A stretch of 64,000 nucleotides of DNA from Lepidonotus clava (lineage: Eukaryota; Annelida; Polychaeta; Phyllodocida; Polynoidae), in assembly GCA_936440205.1 (NCBI GenBank), contig OW387139.1, forward strand, positions 36,730,378 through 36,794,377, in the 5' to 3' direction. Each line of letters opens with the position of its first letter. The first letter of the stretch is position 1. The notes beneath the pieces are model-generated. The model did no database searches. It saw only the letters and a program-made list of their open reading frames with translations, and was not told the origin of the DNA. Below are positions 1-14,200 of this stretch, piece after piece. Position numbers and translations under genes: made by a program.

Positions 1-1466
1 TAACTATCATACCTATGATATCAGTAGCAATCCAATATCATTATTACCATTAATAGTAAATGGATGTCTAAGTTGTTTTCCGGTTGTTATGACGTAGTGT
101 TGTTCTCGGCACTGCATGTATTTCAGATAGTATAGTGAAAAATACTGCACCTCTTATGCTATAATGTGTCTTACCTCAAATATAGTGATACCCTAAACTA
201 TTCTCAATTTTCTCTTATGCGAATTCTTCAATTAACCGAGGTAAGCATTTATATTGAATTACATGTACAAGTGTATAGTCCCTTTTGCTTACATCCCAAA
301 AAGTCTACAGATCCTCCTAGCCGTTCGAAACTACTTGCAAAACTGTAAAAAGAATTGTTCTACACGCTTTTCTGCTTTCTAAGAGACTTAGGCAGGGAGT
401 TAAATATGGGCAGATCGGAAACTTAGAACCTTATTCGTTTTCCAACTAGCCTGATACCAAAAAAGGGCAAGTTTTTGCATGGGCTGATTATGTGTCAGCA
501 GTTGTGGTGCGAGCGTCTGGACAATACTTCCTGATCTAAGCATAAATTAGAATACCAGGAAGGATGTCTATTCCCGTTTACGAAGCTATGGCATGTTCAC
601 TTTGGAATAAGGAGGCGGGCACCCTTTACATTTAAGGTTTTCTTTTTTAATCATTTCAAGTTATATACATTGCAACGTTGGCTGTCTAAATCTGTGTTTC
701 TTCCTTGGCTTCCTGATCAATGCAAACATATCTCGATCATTTACCTCATTCAGAGGTGGTCTTTCTATATATAGCGAGATGTGCTTGTACTTAATTGCTT
801 GTTGAGAAAACGGTTGAAGCAATAGGTCAAACATAATATGGAAATTTAGAAAAGGTTAAATAATTCAACTCACCACGTTTTTTTTAGGCCTATCCATATT
901 TCGATTTCGATTCTGCATGGTTCGCCTGCACTATGTATTTTGTGGTACACATGCCTAACATGCAGCTTGTGAATATTAACTGACTGCTTTGGCTCATTTA
1001 GATATCTATGCTTTCAGTGGTCATTTATACAACACCGGATTCGCTTGAGGAATACATAGGTAATCCATCCACACTACAAATACACTATTAACAATAATTA
1101 TAGAACAACCAGTACACCAATATAAAGCTATGTGCCTTTTTCTCCTTTCAACAGAAGGTTTAACTCTTGAGAAAGCGTGACTAACCATAAGATTTGTATT
1201 ATTTTCATTACTTCTATTTGGTAATATATTCATACACGCCTTTACTAAAATACATTGACCTTTTTAATTACTTTTTTTTATTAAATTTTATTAACCTCAT
1301 TCATTTATAATAATCTTCCATGCATGTCGATTTTTGTTAACAAAATAAAAGTTATGCAACATACAACACGGACATAGGTATATAGGAGTCAATTAAGTAT
1401 GGACAATTCACAAAATATGTATATCTACATTATTGACCTTCACGAAATTATTGTGTTTTCTTGCAG
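1..1466. other. Upstream region of the chitin synthase gene, no coding sequence recognised
   Basis: This is AT-rich DNA with no ORF that resembles a protein. It ends in a pyrimidine-rich acceptor (ttgcag, 1461-1466) that opens the first exon I can place. At least the right part is therefore intron, and a non-coding first exon probably lies further upstream. A donor-like GAG|gtaagc at about 238-244 could end such an exon, but nothing else supports it. Confidence 0.5.
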
Positions 1467-2283
1467 GTATACAATGCAAATTAAAGGGCCAGCTCAGTAT
1501 AGCTTTGGCAGCACATCTCAGCCAGTGCAAGAAACAAAACCCAAAATGTCTTCCTCTAATAATGACCCTACCTACGACCACTTCAAGCCAACGCCGTCTG
1601 GAAGAGTGGTGATCCATTCCCCGGCCACTGCTGATGACCTGGTCGACCCAGTGCCGGATTACGACGATGAGCCGCAGACCCCTTCTGAGGCAGGGGCTCC
1701 TCCAGCGTACACTAGTACCAGGATACTACCCCATATCCCTTCTCCAGGGTCCAGCTCCAACAAGTCAAACCACCTTGACGTGAACAGGCTTAGGGAGGCC
1801 AGCAAGAAGGACGTCAAGGACGTACGATTCAGCCCTCAGGCACTCATCCGCAGTGAAGTACGCCCCTCGGTTACCATGAACTCTTCTAATCCCCCGGCGC
1901 CACCCCCAGGGCCCCCATCGAACAGACCATCGATATCGTCGGCGGGGTCAGTGACGTCATCAACGTCGTCGGGATTTTCATCTGGGTCTTCAACCAAGCC
2001 ACCGGTGAACTACCGCAACAAGCCGACAGGTCGAAGTGAGAAGATGCGACCGCCAAATGTACGCTTCTCGGGGGCTTACTTAATTCCCGAGGGCCAGGAT
2101 TCGCCTGAGGATGAGGCCAATGGGAGTCCTGATGAGCAGTATCTAACCCCTGTTCCATCCAAACAGAGGGTCAGTCGGAAGGTTTCCAACGCCCAGACAG
2201 ACGACCTGTCTCAGCTGGAGGTGCTGGACACCAAGAGTATCCTGAGGACCCTCATGGACCGCTACCAGTCTGGCGGCATACAG
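1467..2283 (+). other. Exon 1: disordered N-terminal extension of the chitin synthase
   Basis: This exon (coding 1474-2283, phase 0 at its donor) encodes about 270 residues rich in Ser, Pro and Asp. A proline run ([10 protein letters not shown]) and a Ser/Thr tract suggest intrinsic disorder. Two related short motifs, VRFSPQALI and VRFSGAYLI, stand about 80 residues apart. The last part, [19 protein letters not shown], already resembles the start of a myosin head. The function is unknown; docking or phosphorylation are guesses. Confidence 0.75.
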
Positions 2284-5200
2284 GTAAGTTGACTTGAGAA
2301 GAAGGTTAAAACAATCACTGGAAGACCATCATCCACAAAAATCATAATGATTGTCCTTATGAGTTTTGCGGATGCGGATGCAATACTGATATTTAAAAGG
2401 TTGAACAATAAATCCCCCGGGCACATCCCGCCAGACAACGTCATAATCTTATACCCTCACATGGCATAATCTCATACCTCACAGGCAGAGTTCAGGTTAG
2501 AGTCAGGGTTTAGAGTAGGGTTAAGTGTCATACCCACCAAGCGTGTGCAAATCGGCTTTGAAATCTTCCTGACTCAGAGTAGGCTGACAGCAGGGGTAGG
2601 CCTGGGGTTTATGTACAAATGGGATTCGTCCTATGCCTATAACCATTAAACAAGCATAGAGTAGGGTATTTTTGACTAGTGGTCAAAAGGAGCAAAATCC
2701 ACGGTACAAATTGACAAGGAAGAAAAGAAATCAAACAACAATTCCCAGATTACAGTAATCTAATGCAATGCATCGTTTCGTTCGATTCAAATGCATATAT
2801 GGTACATGCAAGTGTCTATAGACGTTGTGCACATGACGTCACACACCCCATATTTGGATGGCCGCCATGTTGGTGATCGTTTTGTATGTATGATTATTTA
2901 CAATTCTACAGCATCTATGATGTAGATTTCTGTCTTTCCATCAAAGGAAACCGTAATAAACCACAATATCAAATTATTATCTGTAAATTATGGATATATC
3001 TAATAGCCATTTGGGTGTGGTGGCCACATGTTGATCACCAAAATCTGGTCATGTGACCCTGTCTACATGACCTGTCTAACCAGGGTCTATATCGTCTGCT
3101 TTGTCTTATGTTAACGATTTCAGATGGTACTCACGGCAGTATAAGGTGTCATACAACGTTCTAGTGAGGCCATAAGAATAACATTCAATTGGTATTGAAC
3201 TATTGCATCTCAAAATTGAAAATGATCTTCTTTTCTTTCCAGACGTACATTAGTGATATTCTCATATGCTTCAACCCATATCAAGAGACAGGACTTTACA
3301 CAGAGGAGGTAGGTTATCTTTACCAACTTTAAGGCAATTGCACACCACATTGTTAATGTACACCTGTATGGAATCCAATATCATCATATCTACTCAACTT
3401 TTTACAAAGAAATATTGAAAACAATCATATACTCAATGATGTACGTTGCACTCTTTTCAGCGACAGGTTGTGTTTTATTTTATAATGAAGCTTTTTCTTT
3501 TTTTCATTGAATACTTTCTTTCCTCCAGTACCATGAGAAGTACTCTAACGTTAAAGCCCGCCATGACAACGAACCCCACATCTTCTGGATCGCCGACAAG
3601 GCTTTCCAGAAACTACGAGAGACTCAGATGGATCAGGTAGAGTGTTTCAAGTTAAACCAAAACCAACTGGGCCCAACTGACCAAGAATTTGCTAAAAAAA
3701 AAAAAAATACACACCTTCCAATGTTCTGTCTGGTTCAAGAAGTTTAATGGAACTATTGCATCAAAAGGTTAAAAGAACAATTTTTGTGTATAGAATATCT
3801 TGCAAATTGTAAAGCAACATAAAATATAGATACATCTGAATAACCGAAATATTTATCTACTTGCTGTCCTATTGCATTTAGGTCATCCTTGTCAGTGGAG
3901 AGTCGGGGTCAGGGAAGACTGAGTGCACAAAAAACATGATCAGACATTTCACCCATATATCTAAGTCCGACATTGGATACATGCATGACAGAATTGTTAT
4001 GGTAAGTACCTGAGGGCGAACAAAAAGACAAAATCAAACATAATATATTATATTTTGTAATATCACTTATTCTAGTGGTGCATGGGCATAGGATTGGACG
4101 TTGCCTAAATTAATATAAGAGAGACATAAAGTTTTTATATAAATAAACCTAGACCTTACAAGTAGCTGTGTAAAAATATAACCTAATAGGTTATATTTTT
4201 ACACAGCTATATTGTTTTTAACTACCAAAGACATTGTTGAACTATCACAGCATTTATTCTATTGATGCTTATGACTGCCCTTCTTGCATTTAGGTAAATC
4301 CTTTACTGGAGGCATTTGGCAATGCTCAGACACTATTCAACAAGAACTCCAGTCGGTTTGGCAAACTGATAGAGCTTTCCTTCACCCCCAGTGGTCATTT
4401 AGTCACAGGTATGGTTCCGCTTTTCATGCACAATCCGCTATATATTGTCTAGTGTTTTTTTATAGCAAAAAGAGGAACACACACTGGAGTATGGTATTTT
4501 GTACAAGCTAACAAAACTATTATCCTGTTCCTGGAGTACTCGATGGCTTTTTATCACAACTACTTAAGTTTCCGTTCTCTTTATACTCCATACAATTACA
4601 ACAACATGGGGGGGGGGGGCACTGCACAGAAATACTATCTAGACATGGGTATTGATACACATCCTGTTGGTTCAGATATGATATATCATATACTAATAAG
4701 TCAGCCGAAGTTCTGGGCCTTTAGCAATAGCACGCCTTATGGGGGTAATCGCAGCGTTTATCAAAAGTGTCCATTAGCCTAATTTAAACGTCCCCATTAA
4801 AAAGTATAATAACTATTATTTGTCCTACACTGCATCATTGAATATCTAAGGCCAAACTAGAACTTGTTTTGAAGAATCGCAATTGCATGTTGTTCTCACC
4901 CCGCATCTTTAGCTCAAATCGTCGACTACCTGCTGGAGAAGTCTCGGGTGGCCCACCAGCCGGCGACGGACCGCAACTTCCACATGTTTTACTACCTGTT
5001 CGCCGGGATGCCGGCCGAGAAGCTGCAGGCCTACTACCTGGACAACCCCAACGACCACAAGTAGGTGCCCGACGTGTCATTTCATATCCTCACCTGAGTT
5101 CTCAAAACATCTGTGGCTCATAATTGTTGCATCCCAAAAGCATGACTCAAAGACATTATCCGTGGGGTTGTAGGATTGCAGCATACGAAGTTATAAAGAA

Positions 5201-8200
5201 TATATTAGTGTATATTATGTAAACACATAATGATTATGAGAAATAGTTATTTTCAATTATGGACAGAAATGGATGGATGGTTGGTTGGTTATTGGTATTT
5301 AATGCGTTAGCAAATCCTATGGTCAGGTCGCCGCGAGTAAATAAAAGTTTTACAATAATGCAAAATTAGTAATCTTTTATCAGGCTTCATCAAAATTACA
5401 TATTATATCATAAACAGTGCTATGATAGTCAGCGGTTCTATTTTCTATCTCATATTCAAGAATATTAATGTTTATATTGACAACTTCGTAACTCAATGAA
5501 TACCAAAATAATTGCTTGCATTCTTAGCTTGAATGGCTCTACCCTGCATGTCGCAGTATTTTATGCTAAGTATAATGTTGAAGAGTCATGTGTACATGTC
5601 TCTTTATGCAGGATCCTGACATGTGGCGGAAAACGTGTTTTCCGGGACGACCGTCACATGAAAGACTGCAGCCAGATGTTCAAAGAAATTGAAGACATTT
5701 TTGAAAAGCTCGGATTTGTCGAAGATGTGAGTAAATCATTTCCTAAAATCACATTTCAAATTAACCTGCAGCGAGAAAAAGTAATAATATCTACTTGAAA
5801 TGTACGAAAGTTAATGTGTGTAATCCTGCTGATACTATAGCTATAGTGAGAGACGGATACCTGTACATATATAGTCTTCAAAGGAGAAATGGCATTATAT
5901 ATGTAGGCCTATGTTGCCATTCGCAACTACTTTATGTGCCAGGTTTTGCACGAAGATCAAGAGGAACAGGATTTGTCCTGTAAGATTTACTTAGTAATAA
6001 ACATTTGAAAAAAATGTAAATATTCCGTGCTAGCCGCTTTCCCTGGGTGCACATATCAAGGGTCAGTGACCACACCTTGGCGATGGTCCAAATGTTAGAG
6101 TCGTCTCACGTAGACGCCCTTCTTGAAAAATACGTATAGAGTAAGGCTAGTATTCATTAAACATGCGCTGCTGAAACTATAACAGAGCAAAACACTCGTC
6201 TACAATATTATCATATGCTAACAAAGATCAGAAAGCTATATGCATATTTGGATAAGGATCTCATGTCAAGAACATTACATAATGAAATAGACCGTCGCTC
6301 CACATTACATTTTGTGTAACTTAGTTTTAAGATAATGCTTAACATTAATTTCGATTAGGGAAATATCATTGATAAATCTTATATGAAAATCTGGATATAT
6401 GTGCTTTTCTAAAGGTTGCAGCTAATGATCTGTAGGCTAATTATGCATATGAAATCTCCCCATCCGCACCTCCATGAAAGGTGTTAGTACCCTTGTGTTA
6501 ACTGTGCGAATATCGAAGTCTTTATGATAGAAATACAACTTCCAATTGCTAAATCCGCTCCCTTTTGTTCTAATCACTCAGTGCATGTCTGAAATATAAA
6601 TGAAAAGGGGACAGAGAACTTCATACCATAAAAAGGTTTTTAGAATGGTCACTGTGACTATAGGGTCACTTGATAACTTAGCCACCAATTTCAGAGGGAA
6701 GCACCTGTTTGTATGCAGCATGTTTAACTAATCGAATGTCTTTCCCCAGGATGTGACGACCATCTACACCTGCCTAGCGGCCGTTCTCAACATCACCAAC
6801 ATCGATTTTGTGGACGCCAGTACAATAGACGAGACGACAGAGGGCGCCATCATCGAGGACGAATACCCCTTACGGATAGGTAAAATGGCAATGCTCTTAT
6901 ATGGTTTCATTAAGGAGATGGCATGAACAGCAGATACTATAAATATGATGTCCCTTCTACGTCGGCTAAAGAAAGAAAGTAATAAATAGATAAGAAGTAA
7001 GTTTGTTTTTTTTTTAGAAAACGTAGCATTGAAGATGTATATGTCCCATCCTTGAGGAATTCATGATATCTGATTCGATCATATAACATCAGGGGGTTTC
7101 TTTGATAATCCAACATGGTATGACTCTCCTCCAAATCCCTTTGTTGATTATAAGTCTCAATACATGTTTAATGCCTCAGTGCATTTTGCCTGAATTTTGC
7201 TAGCGTTTTGCCATTGGACGTGGTGATAACTTAGTGTTGATTATTTGTTTTCAGTGGGTGACCTACTGCAGGTGAATGTGGATGTACTCAACACAGCTTT
7301 TGTCAGCACAACCAGCGATGTCAATGGTCAGTTTATATTGATTCAGTCTTCGCGTTTCTTGGGACAAACACACAAAACGAAGCATGAAAATGATGGTTAT
7401 GCTCTCCAATACCAATGAATATAATAGTCCATGCACCTCACATCTTGCCAAAAGAAAAGTTCAGAGATATACTTCTAATTATAATGTTTACCTCAATACA
7501 GGAAATACATTGAGAAAACCTACAAAAGTCGAATTTGAATAGCTATCATCGGAACAGATATGCAAAAGTGATTGGATCTTTCATTGATTTCTGAGAGTAA
7601 TAAAAGACTTATTTTTCAAACATCTGTACCACTTTAAAAGCAATTGCTTTATTTGGTTGTATAGGTGAGTCAGTGGTTGCGCTCAAGTCAGTTGACCAGG
7701 CTCGTGACGTCAGAGATGCCTTGGCCAAGATGCTGTATGTGCGTCTGTTTGGATGGATCGTCCGCCAGGTGAACATCAGTATGGAGGCCAGCGACCCTTC
7801 AGAGTGAGTAGTGCTATACAACTATAGGAGACCAGTGGCCTCTCAGAGTGAGTAGTGCTATACAACTATAGGAGACCAGTGGCCTCTCAGAGTGAATAGT
7901 GTGTAACAACGGTAAGGAGGCCAGCGACCCTTCAGAGTGAGTAGTGCTATACAACTATAGGAGACCAGTGGCCTCTCAGAGTGAGTAGTGCTATACAACT
8001 ATAGGAGACCAGTGGCCTCTCAGAGTGAGTAGTGTGTAACAACGGTAAGGAGGCCAGCGACCCTTCAGAGTGAGTAGTGCTATACAACTATAGGAGACCA
8101 GTGGCCTCTCAGAGTGAGTAGTATAGTGAGGCAGTATGAGGGCTAGTGACCCCTCAGAGCGAGTATAATGTAATAAAACAGTATGGAGGCCAATTACCCC

Positions 8201-11200
8201 TCAGAGTGAGTTGTACTATAAGACTATAGACCAGTGGCCTCCCAGAATGAGTACTGTGAAAGAACGGTAAGGAGGCCAGCGGCCCCTCAGATTGAGTAGT
8301 GCTATACAACTATAGGAGACCAGTGGCCTCTCAGAATGAGTAGTGCTATACAACTATAGGAGACCAGCGGCCACTCAGAGTGAGTAGTGCTATACAATTA
8401 TAGGAGACCAGTGGCCTCTCAGAATGAGTAGTGCTATACAACTATAGGAGACCAGCGGCCACTCAGAGTGAGTAGTGCTATACAACTATAGGAGACCAGT
8501 GGCCACTCAGAGTGAGTATTGCTATACAACTATAGGAGACCAGTGGCCACTCAGAGTGAGTAGTGCTATACAACTATAGGAGACCAGTGGCCACTCAGAG
8601 TGAGTAGTGCTACACAACTATACGAGAACAGTGGCCACTCAGAGTGAGTAGTATAGTGAGGCAGTATGAGGGCTAGTGACCCTCAGAGCGAGTATAGTGT
8701 AATAAAAAAAAAGTATGGAGGCCAGTGACTCCTAAGAGCTAGTAGTATAATAAAACAATTCATATATACAGGCTACTGCCCCTTCAGAGTGAGTGGTATG
8801 ATAAAGCAGTATTGTAGGCCAGCGACCCATCAGAGTGAGTAGTATAATAAAACAGTATGGAGGCCAGTGACCCCTCAGAGTTAAGAAATACATCAGACTA
8901 CATTATGATGTAAGTAAAAATCTGAAAGAACATAAAAGTGTATTATAGTTCAATCAAAACGGAAAATGATGTAAAGAAAAAAAGGAAAGCTAATAAATCC
9001 AATATCAGAAGTCCCAGGTCAGAGTTAGCCCCAGCAGGGCGTATTTCTCTGCTATATGCACTGCTACATGCGCACAGCAATCGAATATGACATTAAATTA
9101 AAGAGCGTCGATAGAAACATAGTATTTGATTTTATTCGAGTATTATCAATCCTCATCGTCATTATCGATATGTCGCAGGCTTGCTTAAATTCTGTATGAT
9201 AATTCAATTCAATAATTATAGTAAAATCCTCTACTTTACAAAGTTAATTATCTAAAAATAATTGTTCATCGACCCACGGTTTCTCAATAATCAACTCCCA
9301 CGTTTTTTTCAGTTTGTATCACTCACGAAAGATCGGTATTCTCGACTTCGCTGGATTTGAGAACTTTGAAACTGAGAACGGCTTTGAGCAGTTCTGTATC
9401 AACATCGCTAACGAGCAGCTCCAGAACCACTTCAACCAGGCCATCTTCGCCAAGGAGCAGGAGCAGTACGCCAAGGAGGGCGTCGACTGGTCGCGCATCG
9501 ACTTCCCCGACAACACCAGCATACTCAACATGTTCCTCGACGTAGGTTTCACTTTTACCCTATTAAGAGAGGGCACAAACATGTTTGTTTTGTTAAATTA
9601 TTTTTGTAAGTATTATTTCTTTTGCTTGTTATCTTTTTTTTTCTTTTTTAGAAAAAGATGATGATGGATTGTGATAATCATAACCATTTGGCGCATAGGC
9701 GTTTGTTTTTCTCACTCTGATGCTCCCATATGTAGAGAGTTATATTTTTTCGTTAGTGAAGTGTTTTCATTCCTTTGGTAAACATTTTAGACAAAAATTT
9801 ACAAAAGGCACTAAAAGGTAAGGTTTGAGTTTCTTTGCCACTTACTGCCATCCTGAGTGATAGGAATGTTAATAGACATATTAAGACATATTTAGACCCA
9901 ACAGCTGTTTTCCAAATGTATATATTATCTTTTATTGGAACGACAATGATTTAAAAATTGCCCATGCTCAAACGAATCTACGCAAGCCTTTATAATTACA
10001 ATTCATAGTCATGTGCCCCTTATCATCAAAATATCGATATGATAATCATCATTTTACATAGATGACTAGACTGCTTGACAAACCCATATGATTAAAATGC
10101 TTTTCAAAAGAAAGCAGCTGAGACAAAACGATTCTCGTAGTGAAACTATGAGCATAACTAGCACCAGGGGTAGCGCGGGGAGAGAATTTCATGCTGACAC
10201 CTAGTGTGTGTAGTAATATACAACAATTAAAACCTGGCCAACAGATGCCACTGCTGAGCCGTGAATGGCCAAAATGAGCCATTTTCAGTGTCGCCATCTG
10301 TTAAAATGGTTTGATGCCAAAACCTCTACCTTACTGCAGTGTTGGCCGTGTTGGCTATCATTTATGTGTCCAGTGAAGCTATGACGGCGTTCAAAAGTTT
10401 TGACTTTGGGAATAGACAAAAGTTGAACAAGAGACAGTAATGTACTATCCTTACTTAGGGGCCACGGAATGGTGGACATGACATCTAGAGAGTATTGGTC
10501 GTCTATACCATAAGACTTGATACCCGTCCTAGTGCATTATACTTAATTTTCTTCTTTATATATGTTACAAAATAAAGCGATAATGCCGTCAATATTTTTG
10601 CATATTACGATTTGGAACAACTACTTTATTGAACCGTTTTTCATGCCATCTGTCATCATAGTTCTCCAATAATTATTATTCATATAATCCCTTGGTAAAC
10701 CAGATACCGACTTGAAATTGTATAAAAATGTGAATAATTCATATGCAAATTTATGCAGTTATTGTTCATCTTCTCTATCTAATATCCTGTTCATTATAAC
10801 GGCATTACTCATTCCTATCCCCTCTTCCTCCCAGAGGCCCACCGGTATGTTGGACCTGCTGGACGAGGAGTCCCGGTTCCCTAAGGCCACCCACCAGACC
10901 CTGATCGGCAAATGGCGGGAGTACTTTGGAGACAACAAGGCCTATCGCGTCATCCCAGGCCAGGACGACGAGTTCTGTGTCAGGCACTATGCCGACGACG
11001 TGAGTATAGACCAATTGACCGTTTGAATTAATAGAAAAGAATAGGATGACGAATAATCAATTAAATCGCTGATGCTCAGTTGTTTTTTATTTTCATATTC
11101 GGAGTAAATCTATATGTTTCTTGCCTTCCAATATCAAGATTTTAAATGGATTAATTTTACTAAATTCAAAAATGACAGGCAGGTGCTTAAATTGACATGA

Positions 11201-14200
11201 AACTATGTTAACGTTCATGTATAATTATAATGTCCTGAATAGTTAGACTGCAATTTTGTATCTATATCTAATAAGGTACAGTTGATTTTTGGTAAGCAGA
11301 TTAACAATAATTATCTCCAATGGGAAGTGGAACTCTTTTTTTTTATTAAAAGCAAACAAAATTATTGCAAAAGTGGTGTGAATGGACAGACGGATCAAGC
11401 CTAATCTTCTGGACGTCACCAACAATCCTGATTATATATATTCCCTTTACAGGTTGTCTACAATGCAGTGGACTTCCTCCCCAAGAACCGGGACACGTTC
11501 AGCACCAACCTGAAGCAGTGTATGTTGAGCAGTGAAAACGAATTCATCAACGACCTGTTCGCTGCCGAACCCGGCGCCGACGGACAGATCTCGAGGTCAG
11601 TGGCTTGATCTTGAAATTAATCATTTTAAGTAAATGAATAGTAGTAAATGATAGTGATAATAAGTACCACATGAGGAATAGTTAATTGGTTCCTGTCGGA
11701 AGTACAATTTTTCTTACTTATGTTTTACTCTACTACAAAATCCCTAGTGATATCCCTTTGATAATGGATGTACTATTTTACATCATGTAAATTCCATCCC
11801 TTACTTCACACAGAACACACAGTACCATACGTCACAGTCGGCGGCGCATACCCACCCGACGTAACGTCACACGAGTCACCACCAACCGCTCTTCACGGGA
11901 CATCCTCCTGAAACTGAAAAACAGGTATGAGTATCTTGTTCTGGTTTTTGTTTGTACCCATGATCAAGACACCATATTCACATAAATATACGTGTTCTTC
12001 CAGTCTTGATAGATGGATATTAGGAAAGCTGATATTCAATCATCGAATGATCAATTTTGTTAAATTGGAAAGTTAAAATTAGAATATAACCAAAATTGTA
12101 ATGTATAACAAAGATGATCGTTAACAAAAACTCCTGTTGGCACCTGTCGTCCGCTAAAGCATAGTATCATTATTTGTAATTTGTGAGTAATTATTTCCAT
12201 TGTTTTTGGTATAGGAAAAGGGTCGGTACTGGGAGTGAATACCTCGGCGCCTCTATGAGAGGCAAGACCACAATGTGTCAGTACTTTAAGGTAAGATTTA
12301 ACTATCTAAAAAGGTCACAGCAACTGCATGATACTCTATTTCTCCAGTGCGATGGGGAAACTCCTTACAATTCTACCTGTCAATTCTGATATTACTAAAA
12401 TATCATCGCCAATCAACATTTCGGATTTTATTATGATTATAAATCTTTCTTTTGCAATTACAATGTCCACAATCTAATTCCGATTGTAGTACTATTTAGT
12501 ATGAATTAGAAAACTTATTTTTCCATTTCCTACCATGATTGCCATTGTCACTGTTTTCGTAAAGCTTATCTGGTTCCATTCACTCTGGTTCTTGACAGAC
12601 TTCACTGAAAGAGATGATGAAGAAACTTCAGTCAGCAAACCCGTTCTTCGTCAGGTACGTTTTATAAAACATACGACACCTTTGACTGTACAATATATCT
12701 CGTCAATGCCCAAAGATACTGTCCATCTGTCCACCATACCTTTTCTAAAATAATTCTCCTTATATATCAAACCGATTTTTCCCACTTGAAAGGAAACCTC
12801 AAAGAAGCAAAATGTCCTCTTGATGTGATGGATATTTGTGGTATTTCTATTTGTAAGAAACCCTCAATGTAACATAATCTTGCTCTTCAGATGTATCAAG
12901 CCCAATGACAACATGCTGCCCAACACGTTCAACGCCAGCCTAATCCAGCGCCAGCTGCTCTACAACGGGGTCCTAGAGATGGCCAAGATCCGGAAGGTGG
13001 GCTTCCCGGTCAGACTACACTTCAGGGACTTTACTGACAGGTACGTCCGAGGGCTTCATGCCTCATGGGCAGTTTGAAAGGGTGTACTCAGAGTGCAGTT
13101 ACTGAGGCTTTATTTTGCTAATGGATGTACCTAGGGTTTCAATTACTAGCAGTCTCATATTGATGCAATCCTGGGTGCAGTTGTTGATGGTTTCATTCCG
13201 TGAACCCTAGGGCAGAATACCATAGGGAAAAATAGTTGATGATTTCATGGTGTTACTCACTGTTCCTCTAGTTGCAATTACTAAGGGACTCATGACATAA
13301 ATGGTGTACCTGTGCGCTATTTCTGTCAGCTGGTGTACATAATGGTGCAATAGCTGATCATCTCCTGTTGTGAAAGGTTGTAACCAGATATCAGGAACTT
13401 AGAAGATTATTTAGTTTTAGAATCAAATTTTGAATTTGTACACATCATATACGCTACACATGGACCGCTATTCTGACCTACGAACAGGAATACGGAAACG
13501 AATGCAACTCAATCATGACAACTTACTTAAAAGTAATAATTAAGGCATTATAATAACAAGTTTAACATTACCCTGCTCAACAGATACAAGCTGGCAGCCC
13601 CACAGAGCAAAGCCAAGATCGGCTCGATCGAGACGTGCCAGGCCATCCTGTCGGAGCACTGCCGGCCGGGCGACTACGTCCTCGGCAACAGTAAGGTCTT
13701 CATGAAGGACTACGTGCCCGACAAACTACGACTTGTCTGTGAGCTGCGAGCTGCTCTTATGCTCCAGTCACTTGTCAGGTGTCGCCTCGCAAAGGAGAAG
13801 CTCGACCAGGAGAGGAAGGAGCAGGAGAGGAAGGAGCGGGAGAAGAAGGAGCGGGAGAGGAAGAGGATGTCCCGTGAGGCCCGGGAGGCCCGGGAAAGGG
13901 CCAGGGAGCAGAAGGTGGGTTATTCTACCGGGTATTTGTCAAAGATATCGAGGGGCCGTCCCTTGATTAAGTATGGCCAAAGGGGAGATGGGGGCGCCCA
14001 TGGTTTTATTACATTTCTAAATTGCATTACATACTAAAGGGGTACGAAGGGGGAGGGGTTTGACATTATGTAATTTATGAATAAGCAGCTGTTAAGTGAG
14101 TGCTATTTTTTATGCTTCCATTAGTATGGTGCAATAGTCAATGCAATGTGCTTCATATATCATACTTTAGTTTCTGTAATAACTATAATCACAGTCAAAA

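Larger units (their letters stand above)
3243..13914 (+). other. Exons 2-18: myosin head, IQ motif and charged helix
   Basis: Exons: 3243-3308, 3529-3636, 3882-4001, 4294-4408, 4913-5060, 5612-5726, 6750-6879, 7255-7326, 7665-7803, 9313-9541, 10835-10999, 11453-11595, 11814-11924, 12215-12290, 12599-12654, 12891-13040, 13584-13914. They encode an ATP-binding motor of about 715 residues. The P-loop is in the 3882 exon, switch I in the 4294 exon (NKNSSRFGK), switch II in the 9313 exon (LDFAGFE), and the actin-side FVRCIKPN spans 12599-13040. An Arg/Thr-rich insert (exons 11814 and 12215) sits where many myosins have the variable loop 2. The last exon ends with one IQ motif (LQSLVRCRL) and a long Glu/Arg/Lys helix that could act as a stiff lever arm. 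No class II-type heptad tail follows. Confidence 0.93.

Noticed and set aside
163-348. Possible upstream coding exon ending at GAG|gtaagc (about 241)
   Set aside because: The phase does not join the exon at 1467 without an immediate stop, and the peptide has no features. A non-coding exon remains possible.
7804-8885. Regular repeats that resemble a CRISPR array
   Set aside because: The units are contiguous with no unique spacers, derive from the adjoining exon end, and lie in an animal intron.
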